Shown here: positions 16,861 to 24,561 of the stretch, one piece after another
How positions within the stretch are numbered: position 1 is the first letter of the stretch
How the letters are laid out: each line of letters starts with the position of its first letter
Assembly (NCBI RefSeq): GCF_003946385.1
Contig: NZ_RHOE01000027.1
Location: forward strand, 1-33,127
Reading direction: 5' to 3'
DNA length: 33,127 nucleotides
Source of the DNA: Loigolactobacillus zhaoyuanensis
GTDB lineage: Bacteria; Bacillota; Bacilli; Lactobacillales; Lactobacillaceae
Notes under the pieces: model-generated
What the model was told of the DNA's origin: nothing
The model's input: the letters and a program-made list of their open reading frames with translations, nothing else
The model's database searches: none
Program-made: the position numbers and the translations under genes

Positions 16861-19176
16861 GTGACCAACCAACAACTAGGCCAGCCGCATAATATTATTA
16901 CTGGAGAGCATTATCGTCTTACAGTGCTAACATCGCGGATGGTGCGCTTAGAATACAGTGCGAATGATCACTTTGAGGATCATTTAACTCAAATCGTTCA
17001 AAATCGTGATCTCGGCGATCCAGAATTTGATGTTTTTCATCAGCGCAATCAGCATGAACTAGAAATCGTCACTGATTACTTCCATTTATATTATGAAGGT
17101 GGTCCGCTGACTGCCGACTCACTTTATATTGACACTAAGTACGGCTATTCTTCCTATAATAATCGCTGGAATTTTGGCCAGCCGGTAGCAACATTGAAAG
17201 GTACTGTCCGTACTTTGGACAATGCTGATGGTGCCGTTCCGCTGGAAGAAGGCTTGATGAGCCGCAATGGCTATTCAGTTATTGACGATTCGCACTCCTT
17301 CATTATCGAAGACGATTTGTTGCGTCCGCGCACCGCTGCCGGAGCAGATTGGTACTATCTTGCTTATGGACACGACTTTTTTGGCTGCTTACGCGACTAC
17401 TACCGCTTAACTGGTTTCCCACCACTACTGCCGCGCTACGCCTTAGGTAACTGGTGGAGTCGTTATCACGCTTACACCCAAGCTGAATATCAACAACTAT
17501 TTCAGGATTTCGAGCGCGATGGCGTTCCATTTTCAATTGCCGTCCTAGACATTGACTGGCATTTAACCCGTGTCCCCCACCGTTTCGGCAGTGGTTGGAC
17601 CGGCTATACTTGGAACCGCAAACTGTTTCCACAGCCAGAAAGCTTGCTTAAATGGCTACACGAACATGGTAAAAAAGTCACCTTGAATTTGCATCCCGCC
17701 GATGGTATCCGTGCGTTTGAAGATTCATATCCCGCTGTAGCTAAGCGACTTCAGTTAGATACCACTGCTGAAGAACCAGCATTATTTAATTTACACGACG
17801 ACACTTTTCGTGAAAGTTATTTTACTGATGTCCACCACCCATTGGAAAAAATGGGCGTCGACTTTTGGTGGATCGACTGGCAACAAGGCACCAACTTTAC
17901 CGAACAACAGATTGATCCGTTATGGTTGCTAAATCACTATCACTTCAAAGATAGTCGCGAACGCCATGGTGAAGGTTTGATTCTTTCGCGCTACGCTGGA
18001 TTAGGCAGTCATCGTTACCCGGTTGGTTTCTCCGGCGACACCATTGTCACTTGGAATTCACTGGCGTTCCAACCGCATTTCACTGCTTCAGCCACCAACA
18101 TTGGCTACACTTGGTGGAGTCACGATATTGGTGGTCATATGCATGGCGTTCGTGATGATGAACTTGCGCTGCGCTGGCTGCAATTTGGCGTTTTCAGTCC
18201 AATCATGCGCCTGCATTCCAGTGGTAACTCGTTTGGTGGTAAAGAACCACAGAATTATAACCAAGAAATTGCCGGCATCATGCGCAAATTTCTACGGCTG
18301 CGTCATGAGCTAGTACCGTACCTTGATTCCGCCAATTACGAGACCCACACGTTTGGCATCCCACTGGTACGACCGATGTATTACGATCATGATGAACCCG
18401 CTGCGTATGAATTACGTAATCAAGCTATGTTTGGCTCGGAATTACTCGTCGCGCCAATCGTTAAACCAAAGATCGACCGCCTAGATCAATCGAAAGTAAC
18501 TGTTTGGTTCCCAGAAGGTCAATGGTTTGATTTCTTTACCGGATTACGTTATGAAGGTAATGTGACGTTAAATGTGTACCGCGATAATCATCGCTATCCT
18601 GTCTTTGTTCGTGCTGGTGGGATCGTGCCGCTAAATCCGCACCCACTGGATGACGTGATGCCATTGCCAAAAACGCTGGCTGTGAAGATCTATCCTGGCG
18701 CCAATCACGAATATAAAATGTATGAGCATCAGGACGACCTAACCGCCATCACCACCTTCAACTGGGATTGGCAACATCGCCGCTTTACGATCAAAGTTGA
18801 GGATCCAGGTGATATTGTGCCAGAAAAAAGAATTTTCCAACTGAATTTTATTGGCGTGACGCCATTTGAAACCCAGGTCGATCCTGCAATTCAAAAATGC
18901 GTCACCGCCAACGATAACCGACTGATTTTTGTCCAAAATAGTTGTGCTGATTTTGGCGCAAATTTCAGTAAAATGGAACTGGCGCCACAACGTGATCAAA
19001 TTGTGGAGCGTCTCTTCGATAAATTACGTCGCGCACAAATTAATTTCGATATCAAGGAATTGATTTGGCGGAAATTCCTTGCTGCCGATACGAAAATCCA
19101 ATTTATCAGTTTCCTCAACACACTGACCGATCAGGATTTAGCCACTTTCCTTTATGAAATCGTCTATCTACTGTAA
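16861..19176 (+). CDS. glycoside hydrolase family 31 protein
   Basis: This 771-aa enzyme belongs to GH31 (alpha-glucosidase, alpha-xylosidase and related retaining enzymes). Counted from the GTG start, the catalytic nucleophile is D339 in WWIDWQQG and the acid/base is D393 in GFSGDT. The HDIGGH motif at 421-426 is also typical. An N-terminal beta-sandwich precedes the barrel, beta-sandwich domains follow to about residue 680, and a helical tail of about 60 residues ends the protein. No signal peptide is seen, so it is cytosolic. The start is GTG at 16861 with GGAGG 9 nt upstream; an ATG 24 bp earlier lacks a good ribosome site. It is divergent from cydA and monocistronic. The sugar specificity cannot be read from the sequence. 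Confidence 0.92.
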   Translation: MTNQQLGQPHNIITGEHYRLTVLTSRMVRLEYSANDHFEDHLTQIVQNRDLGDPEFDVFHQRNQHELEIVTDYFHLYYEGGPLTADSLYIDTKYGYSSYNNRWNFGQPVATLKGTVRTLDNADGAVPLEEGLMSRNGYSVIDDSHSFIIEDDLLRPRTAAGADWYYLAYGHDFFGCLRDYYRLTGFPPLLPRYALGNWWSRYHAYTQAEYQQLFQDFERDGVPFSIAVLDIDWHLTRVPHRFGSGWTGYTWNRKLFPQPESLLKWLHEHGKKVTLNLHPADGIRAFEDSYPAVAKRLQLDTTAEEPALFNLHDDTFRESYFTDVHHPLEKMGVDFWWIDWQQGTNFTEQQIDPLWLLNHYHFKDSRERHGEGLILSRYAGLGSHRYPVGFSGDTIVTWNSLAFQPHFTASATNIGYTWWSHDIGGHMHGVRDDELALRWLQFGVFSPIMRLHSSGNSFGGKEPQNYNQEIAGIMRKFLRLRHELVPYLDSANYETHTFGIPLVRPMYYDHDEPAAYELRNQAMFGSELLVAPIVKPKIDRLDQSKVTVWFPEGQWFDFFTGLRYEGNVTLNVYRDNHRYPVFVRAGGIVPLNPHPLDDVMPLPKTLAVKIYPGANHEYKMYEHQDDLTAITTFNWDWQHRRFTIKVEDPGDIVPEKRIFQLNFIGVTPFETQVDPAIQKCVTANDNRLIFVQNSCADFGANFSKMELAPQRDQIVERLFDKLRRAQINFDIKELIWRKFLAADTKIQFISFLNTLTDQDLATFLYEIVYLL

Positions 19177-19189
19177 AAAAGACTGCAAC

Positions 19190-19258
19190 CCAAACGTTCT
19201 CGCTTAAGTTCGGCTAAGACAAAGTTAGCGAGCTTCCATTCCGATGCCAGCAGCGTTA
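19190..19258. repeat. relic of structured intergenic repeat
   Basis: This stretch after the GH31 gene has CTCGCTTAA pairing with TTAGCGAG. It also carries AGCTTCCATTCCG (19231-19243), whose complement CGGAATGGAAGCT is identical to the end of the element at 27101-27268. It looks like a shortened or decayed member of the same family. Confidence 0.5.
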
Positions 19259-19293
19259 GATTACTATACTAATTAAGTAGATTATATAAGCTC

Positions 19294-19338
19294 AAAAATG
19301 CCGGTAAGCCAGTTATCCAACTGGTTTACCGGCATTTT
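19294..19338. terminator. bidirectional terminator between GH31 and glsB-like gene
   Basis: A 19-bp stem (AAATGCCGGTAAGCCAGTT against its near-complement, one wobble) has a 4-nt loop, an A-rich 5' flank and a TTTT 3' flank. It can serve the convergent GH31 gene and the GlsB-like gene. Confidence 0.88.
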
Positions 19339-19411
19339 CATATTCTAATTATCACTAAGTTTGTCACTTCTTTTTAGCCAAACTTCAGAAAGAGTCTCGT
19401 TTAGTTGTGGT

Positions 19412-19666
19412 TTACCTTTTTCTTCGTGTGAACACCCATGCACTGATCGTGACACCAATAATTGCGCCGCAAATTGCTGGTAACAGTGCTAATTCAGCAA
19501 TTTGCGGCCCCCAATCGCCAAACAGTGTCTCACCGATCCAAGCACCAATCAGGCCAGCAGCAATATCGCTCAATAAACCTAACAGTGAATCAGGATTACT
19601 AATGGCTCCGGCTAGACCGCCAATCGCAACACCGATCACCAGCAACCAAATTAAATTAAACATCAT
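19412..19666 (-). CDS. GlsB/YeaQ/YmgE family membrane protein
   Basis: This 84-aa hydrophobic protein matches the small transglycosylase-associated (GlsB/YeaQ/YmgE) family. It has three hydrophobic segments: about residues 3-21, 30-50 and 58-78. The spaced glycines GVAIGGLAGAI and GLIGAWIGETLFGDWGPQI are typical, and it ends in the basic TRRKR. In enterococci the family is tied to bile and general stress; the biochemical role is unknown. The ATG at 19666 is followed directly by a second ATG. The nearest Shine-Dalgarno-like sequence is GAGGAAGCGGGG. Confidence 0.88.
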   Translation of the reverse strand: MMFNLIWLLVIGVAIGGLAGAISNPDSLLGLLSDIAAGLIGAWIGETLFGDWGPQIAELALLPAICGAIIGVTISAWVFTRRKR

Positions 19667-19863
19667 TCATCCCCGCTTCCTCAACTAGTTCAGTCATTAA
19701 CTTCAGCATACTTGGTCACGCTGATCAACGGCAATAAATATACCCATTTTATATAACTAATAGCGTATGCATATTATTTGTTTTTAAATATAGTTGCTGG
19801 AATAATTAGGCTATAGTTATTCTATTCTGGGCGATATCAAGCTTCTATAAGGAGGAAAATTCA

Positions 19864-20736
19864 ATGCCGGAATTGATCAAAATTGCTGCAACTGCTAACC
19901 ATAAATTTTGTACTCCATTGATGACGCTATATGTATCGATTTTAGAGCAAAATTCAGCAGTTGATTTCGAATTCTTTATCATCGATGACGCATTGGAACC
20001 ACTCGACCATCGATATTTAAATACATTATGTCAGCAATATACAAATTGTAAAAAAATCACCTTTTTACGCGTTGATCCACAGGCTTACCGTAAAGCAGCC
20101 ACCAGTCAGCGAATCATTCAGGCGGCGTATTATCGTATCGATCTACCAGAAACATTATCTAATGAATCGCGCCTGCTTTATTTGGATTGCGATATGATTT
20201 GTCGCGGTGATCTGCGACCGTTATGGCGTCAAGATCTTCACGGCAACATTATTGGTGCGGTTGAGGATGCTGGTTATGTTGAAGCACGGCTAGACAAAAT
20301 GAACGTGCCCCATCAAAAACGCCGCTATTTCAATTCTGGTTTAATGCTGATCGACGTTGCCCATTGGCGCCAACAAAAGATTTCACAACAGGTCAAAGCA
20401 TTTATCGCGGCGCATCCCGATCAACTACGTTACCATGACCAAGATGCGCTTAATGCAATTCTAGCTGATCGTTGGTTCGTGCTGCACCCTAAATATAACG
20501 TCCAATCACGCTTGATTTGGCGCGAACAACAACATCGCCAGCCGGCAGAGGAACGCCGGAATGAAGCTGCCCGCCAAGCACCAGTATTGTTGCACTATTC
20601 CGGCTACCGTAAACCGTGGAATCAGGCCGATCATCATTCGGCCGCGGCGGCGTTTAACGCTTATCAACCACTTGTACAAAAATTAAAACTTAAAGCCGTT
20701 AATCAAACTGCCCACCGTGCCGCTAAAAAAGCGTAA
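19864..20736 (+). CDS. glycosyltransferase family 8 protein
   Basis: This 290-aa protein is a GT8-type retaining glycosyltransferase, related to LgtC and glycogenin, which uses a nucleotide-sugar donor and a divalent metal. The metal-binding DxD is D108-C-D110 in LLYLDCDM. YFNSGLMLID (about 155-164), YHDQDALNAI and the C-terminal HYSGYRKPW carry the other conserved residues. No membrane segment is seen, and the C-terminus is basic, which would suit contact with the membrane surface. The ATG at 19864 has AAGGAGG about 9 nt upstream. It stands alone, so the acceptor is unknown; cell-wall polysaccharide, glycolipid or protein are all possible. Confidence 0.9.
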   Translation: MPELIKIAATANHKFCTPLMTLYVSILEQNSAVDFEFFIIDDALEPLDHRYLNTLCQQYTNCKKITFLRVDPQAYRKAATSQRIIQAAYYRIDLPETLSNESRLLYLDCDMICRGDLRPLWRQDLHGNIIGAVEDAGYVEARLDKMNVPHQKRRYFNSGLMLIDVAHWRQQKISQQVKAFIAAHPDQLRYHDQDALNAILADRWFVLHPKYNVQSRLIWREQQHRQPAEERRNEAARQAPVLLHYSGYRKPWNQADHHSAAAAFNAYQPLVQKLKLKAVNQTAHRAAKKA

Positions 20737-20768
20737 AAAATGATCATCAAAATTTGATGATCATTTTT
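20737..20768. terminator. bidirectional terminator after GT8 gene
   Basis: AAAATGATCATC pairs with GATGATCATTTT around a short AT loop. The A-rich and T-rich flanks suit both strands. The HAD phosphatase gene converges on it from the right. Confidence 0.88.
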
Positions 20769-20828
20769 GTTACTATAAAAGTAATAACTGCGGTTAAAAC
20801 GAACATCGTCTATAGCATAAAACTAAAT

Positions 20829-21647
20829 TCACTCCGCATTTAAAGCCAGTTTTTCAATGGCTGCAGCGACGCCGTCGTGATCATTGTCACTAGTCACATG
20901 CTGCGCTGCTTTTTTAACACTATCAATAGCGTTGCCCATAGCCACACCAGTTCCAGCATATTCGATCATGCTTAGATCATTACCTTGGTCACCAATTGCC
21001 ATCACATTAGCGGCCGTTAAGCCTAATTGCTCCGCCAATTTGGCCAACGCGCTACCTTTGTTAACACTCTTTTTCGTAACTTCTAGGAAAAATGGTGAAC
21101 TGCGCATGAAATTAAAACGCTGCTGGTATGGTGCAAATGCAGCGACATTTTGCCAGGCCTTATCTAATAACTCCGGCGCATCAATATACATTCCCTTAGG
21201 CATCAACACGTCACGCATTTCTTCTGGTGTGCGGTACGAAACTGGGATCTTGACCAAAAAAGATTCATAGATCGTATATTCGCCGAGATCGCGGTTAGCT
21301 GTATACAAATGTTCGTCGTTCTCAATTTGAAAGTGCAGATTTAAGCGCCGCGCCAAAGCCTCTAACTCAATATAATCAGCATAATCCAGCGCTTCTTCTG
21401 CTAAAATCGTTCCTGCAGTAGTTTGAACCGACGCCCCATTAAATGTGATCACATATTCTGCCGCTTGATCAGCTAAGCCTAGCTGTTTCAAAAAATCTGT
21501 GACCCCAATCAAAGGCCGACCAGTACATAAAACGACCTTAATACCCTGAGCTGTTGCGGCATTAATGGCTTTGATCGTCGCCGGCGCCAACTCATTTGCC
21601 GATGTTAGTAAAGTTTTATCGATATCAATTGCAATAATTTTTATCAT
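20829..21647 (-). CDS. Cof-type HAD-IIB phosphatase
   Basis: This 272-aa protein is a haloacid dehalogenase-family phosphatase of the Cof/YidA group, which acts on small phosphorylated sugars or cofactors. Motif I is IAIDIDKTLL (D8 nucleophile, D10), motif II is VLCTGR, and motif IV is AIGDQGNDLSMI, with a C2-type cap between. The start is the ATG at 21647 with AAAGGAG 7 nt upstream; frames open further upstream would run inside the preceding gene. It begins one base after that gene's stop, so the two phosphatases form an operon. The substrate is not determinable. Confidence 0.92.
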   Translation of the reverse strand: MIKIIAIDIDKTLLTSANELAPATIKAINAATAQGIKVVLCTGRPLIGVTDFLKQLGLADQAAEYVITFNGASVQTTAGTILAEEALDYADYIELEALARRLNLHFQIENDEHLYTANRDLGEYTIYESFLVKIPVSYRTPEEMRDVLMPKGMYIDAPELLDKAWQNVAAFAPYQQRFNFMRSSPFFLEVTKKSVNKGSALAKLAEQLGLTAANVMAIGDQGNDLSMIEYAGTGVAMGNAIDSVKKAAQHVTSDNDHDGVAAAIEKLALNAE

Positions 21648-21648
21648 T

Positions 21649-22284
21649 TTAGGCTCCTTTAGTTGCTTGTAAAAAACCAGTTTCGTTCCACAATTGCTTA
21701 GTAAAGCGCTGTCCATCAGCACTACTCAATTGAGTCACACTAGTATTATCCAGTACGCCGTGCCGCCGAATTTCAGTTAATGGCACGCCTAAGATGCGCT
21801 GTAATACGGTCATCAAAAAAACACCATGACTAGCGATCAGCACATTCCCCTGTGGGTTTTCTTGAAAAATCTGTAACAATGCTCGCCGGCCACGTTTTTC
21901 CACATCCGTGTAACTTTCAGCGTGCACCACCATAGCATCAAAACGCTGCGGCTGCTTAAAATAATATTGGCATTGCACTTCATCCTGATGATCGGCTAAA
22001 ACGTCGCCTTCCCAGTCCCCTAAATTAATTTCGCGTAAATCAGCCAAAATAGTCGTTGGCACTTCCATCTGGTTAACTGCTAATACATTAGCCAAGGTTG
22101 CTTGTGCCCGCTGCAATGGTGACGTATAGGCGTGGGCAAACTCAACCGTTTCTAAAAACTTGCCTGCCTGCCGTGCACCGGCCACTCCTTCTGGCGCCAA
22201 AGGGATATCAACGCCGCTGCCAGAAAATCGGTGCTGTTGGTTTAGCGCGGTCACGCCGTGGCGAATAAAATAAAACTCGGTCAT
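21649..22284 (-). CDS. histidine phosphatase family protein
   Basis: This 211-aa protein belongs to the phosphoglycerate mutase-like histidine phosphatases. The phosphate-accepting histidine is in FIRHGVTALN near the N-terminus, SPLQRAQAT carries the second arginine, LREINLGDWEG the acidic region, and IASHGVFL the second histidine. Its length and motif spacing suggest a broad phosphatase instead of a glycolytic mutase. I prefer the ATG at 22284 with GAGGTGG 5 nt upstream; a GTG three codons earlier is possible. It is the first gene of a two-gene unit with the HAD phosphatase. Confidence 0.9.
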   Translation of the reverse strand: MTEFYFIRHGVTALNQQHRFSGSGVDIPLAPEGVAGARQAGKFLETVEFAHAYTSPLQRAQATLANVLAVNQMEVPTTILADLREINLGDWEGDVLADHQDEVQCQYYFKQPQRFDAMVVHAESYTDVEKRGRRALLQIFQENPQGNVLIASHGVFLMTVLQRILGVPLTEIRRHGVLDNTSVTQLSSADGQRFTKQLWNETGFLQATKGA

Positions 22285-22315
22285 TCCTTCCACCTCATCA
22301 AATCGATTTACTTAA

Positions 22316-22344
22316 ATAGTATCATTGCCCCAGCAGCGCTGCAA
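22316..22344 (-). promoter_or_regulatory. promoter of the two-phosphatase operon
   Basis: On the minus strand TTGCAG (22339-22344) is followed after 17 bp by TACTAT (22316-22321). An extended TGA precedes the -10 box. Confidence 0.65.
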
Positions 22345-22408
22345 ACTGCACCGGTAATTAGCTGGCCGTTTCTTTGTAAACCGTCGCATTGAGCATAAAA
22401 GTGCGCAA

Positions 22409-22434
22409 TAAAAAAACCGCCAACAGCGGCTTTA
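22409..22434 (-). terminator. cls: cls terminator
   Basis: AAAGCCGC pairs with GCGGTTTT around a 5-nt loop and runs into seven T on the minus strand. It overlaps the cls stop codon. Confidence 0.8.
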
Positions 22435-23889
22435 CAAAATCGGTGATAACAAGCGTGAGAAACGTTGTTTGATCGTTAACCAATAGGATTGCCGGTCAAT
22501 TTCTTCTTGGGTCAACAGGCGACAATGACCCATATCCAAAGTGAAAATTCGGCTAAGTTGTTTGGCGATCTTAATATCATACATAAAAGCATTGACCTCG
22601 AAATTTAGCTTGTAACTACGAATATCTTGGTTAGCAGAACCAACACTGGAAACTTTACCATCCATAATTGCAGTTTTTGCGTGTAAAAAACCTTTTTCAT
22701 AAATGTAGATTTTGACTCCCGCCGCAAATAAAATCTGCGCATAATACTGCGTTGCTCGATAAATAAACGGATGATCTGGCATGTGCGGAATCATGATCCG
22801 CACATCGATCCCTGATTGCGCGGCAATCGTGAGTGCGGAAAGCACACTTTCGTCCGGCACTAAATACGGTGATTGTAGCCAGATACTTTTCTTGGCCATT
22901 GAGATCATTTTAATGTAACCAGCCTTGATCTGTTCACGATCAGAAGTTGGTCCCGAAGTCACAATTTGTAACGCCGTGGTCGCCTCTTTTGTTTTCACTG
23001 GCTTAGGAAAGTATTTTAATTGATAGCGCATGTGTTTGGCAGCATTTACCGAGACATTCCAATCCATAACAAACCGCGTTTGTAGCGCCAACACACCGTT
23101 ACCCACGATTCGTAAATGCGTATCGCGCCAATAGCCAAATTTCGGCATCCGGCCAAGATATTGATCTCCAACATTGAAGCCGCCGGTATAACCGATCTTC
23201 CCATCAATCACCACAATCTTACGATGACAATGATAATTCAAGCGTGTTTTGGTGATCGAGCTATGTGAGGTGATAAAAGTTGCCGCTTGCCCACCTAATG
23301 TTTCTAAATGATGGAACCATTTTTGCGTGGTGCCGTGCGAACCAAAAGCATCATATAAAACGCGGACTTCTACGCCCTGTGCTGCTTTCTCTTCTAGTAA
23401 GCTTAATAATTCTTGACCAATTTTATCGCTATAGATCGTGTAATATTCAATATGAATACTTTGCTGTGCACGCCGAATATCAGCAAATAAGGCCGCAAAT
23501 TTTTTAGAGCCTTCGGTAAAAATTTCAACCTGATTCCGTTTAGTTAGTGGCGCATTATCGTTGGTTTCAAATAAGCGGACCATGCTGCTCGCATTAGCGG
23601 TGACCTTCTCTGACAACGGCGTATCAAACTCAACATCATCATGTTGCTGCATAGCGATCATTTCTTGCAACCCAGTCCGATCCTGATGTTCAATAGTAAA
23701 CAGCTTCTCACGGCCCATACCGCGGCCTAAAAAGATATACAATAGAAAACCAACCACTGGCAATAGCACGAGGACTAATAGCCAGGCCCAGGTTGTCGAA
23801 ATATCGCGATGCTGACGAAAAACGGTGAGAATGGCGAAAAATGTGTTTAACACAACCACCCCATCAGCAATAATCTGTACCCAACCCAT
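22432..23889 (-). CDS. cls: cardiolipin synthase
   Basis: Cls (485 aa) condenses two phosphatidylglycerol molecules to cardiolipin plus glycerol at the membrane. Two N-terminal hydrophobic segments (about residues 5-24 and 34-55) are followed by two phospholipase D domains. The HKD motifs are H222-x-K224 with D229 in HRKIVVIDG, and H403-x-K405 with D410 in HAKTAIMDG. Length and order match the Firmicutes family. The ATG at 23889 has GGAGGG 8 nt upstream. It is monocistronic with its own promoter and terminator. Cardiolipin commonly rises under osmotic stress, but nothing here shows direct control. Confidence 0.95.
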   Translation of the reverse strand: MGWVQIIADGVVVLNTFFAILTVFRQHRDISTTWAWLLVLVLLPVVGFLLYIFLGRGMGREKLFTIEHQDRTGLQEMIAMQQHDDVEFDTPLSEKVTANASSMVRLFETNDNAPLTKRNQVEIFTEGSKKFAALFADIRRAQQSIHIEYYTIYSDKIGQELLSLLEEKAAQGVEVRVLYDAFGSHGTTQKWFHHLETLGGQAATFITSHSSITKTRLNYHCHRKIVVIDGKIGYTGGFNVGDQYLGRMPKFGYWRDTHLRIVGNGVLALQTRFVMDWNVSVNAAKHMRYQLKYFPKPVKTKEATTALQIVTSGPTSDREQIKAGYIKMISMAKKSIWLQSPYLVPDESVLSALTIAAQSGIDVRIMIPHMPDHPFIYRATQYYAQILFAAGVKIYIYEKGFLHAKTAIMDGKVSSVGSANQDIRSYKLNFEVNAFMYDIKIAKQLSRIFTLDMGHCRLLTQEEIDRQSYWLTIKQRFSRLLSPIL

Positions 23890-23925
23890 CTAAGATCCCT
23901 CCGTTGTTGTTATTCAATGTCATTC

Positions 23926-23954
23926 ATTATACGCTATTCCCCTCTGAAACCGAA
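23926..23954 (-). promoter_or_regulatory. cls: cls promoter
   Basis: On the minus strand TTCGGT (23949-23954) is followed after 17 bp by a perfect TATAAT (23926-23931). Confidence 0.65.
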
Positions 23955-23979
23955 CTATTTCACTTATTCAGATCATTGT

Positions 23980-24013
23980 TTATAAGGGCTAATTATCGAC
24001 AGCCCCCTTATAA
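23980..24013. repeat. hairpin upstream of cls promoter
   Basis: TTATAAGGG-CT pairs with AG-CCCCCTTATAA (bulged C residues) around about 10 nt. It lies between the terminator of the 106-aa gene and the cls promoter. It may be a second terminator or an upstream regulatory site. Confidence 0.45.
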
Positions 24014-24022
24014 ATCAATATA

Positions 24023-24053
24023 AAAAGACGAGACTATTGCTATCTCGTCTTTT
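24023..24053. terminator. terminator of the 106-aa gene
   Basis: AAAAGACGAGA pairs perfectly with TCTCGTCTTTT around a 9-nt loop, 30 bp after the stop. Confidence 0.85.
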
Positions 24054-24082
24054 ACATTTAATTTATAGTGGCGAACTTGATT

Positions 24083-24403
24083 TTAAAATGATTTTAAAGC
24101 AAGTACCTCACCGAGTTTTTGTCCTGCGGCAACGCGCGTTTTTAGTTGATCCATATCGAAAATAATTCCGGTGATTTCATGGTCGGTGAAGTCAAACCGT
24201 TCATAATAAATGTACGGCGCCTCATCGGCCGCATGAAAGGCGTCACTAATTTGGGTGGTGAACTGTTTAGCCCAATCGTCGTTTTGTAGATCAGCGAAAT
24301 CCTTGCGTGTCACGTACCCTTGTTGCTTGATCAATTTAACTGCTTGATCTACTAAAGCTGAATCAATTTTTGCTACTTTTTCTGCTACATTTGCTGCTGC
24401 CAT
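24083..24403 (-). CDS. hypothetical 106-aa protein
   Basis: I do not recognise this protein. It is soluble and slightly acidic, with no signal peptide or membrane segment and no cysteine. The N-terminal half looks helical (LVDQAVKLIKQQGYVTRKDF, residues 17-36). The second half is rich in aromatic and acidic residues (YIYYERFDFTDHEITG, about 64-79), followed by FDMDQLKTRV. The ATG at 24403 has AGGAAG about 7 nt upstream, and a proper terminator follows, so it is a genuine monocistronic gene. It is divergent from ktrB. A TATACT box at 24456-24461 may be its -10 element, without a clear -35. Confidence 0.75.
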   Translation of the reverse strand: MAAANVAEKVAKIDSALVDQAVKLIKQQGYVTRKDFADLQNDDWAKQFTTQISDAFHAADEAPYIYYERFDFTDHEITGIIFDMDQLKTRVAAGQKLGEVLALKSF

Positions 24404-24507
24404 TTTATCGCTTCCTATTTTTTATTGGGTGGCAAGCCCATTAATTTACACTTCTAGTATAGTTCTTTTTGGCAGGAATGTAGCTATCGTTGGTCAATTA
24501 ATTATGG

Positions 24508-24513
24508 CATAAT
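24508..24513 (+). promoter_or_regulatory. ktrB: ktrB promoter, extended -10
   Basis: TGG-CATAAT forms an extended -10 element about 45 bp before the chosen ktrB start. No clear -35 box is seen. Confidence 0.4.
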
Positions 24514-24561
24514 AGCAAGTAGGGCTTAAATTGACCTTTAATGACGAACAGGCGGTGCAAC

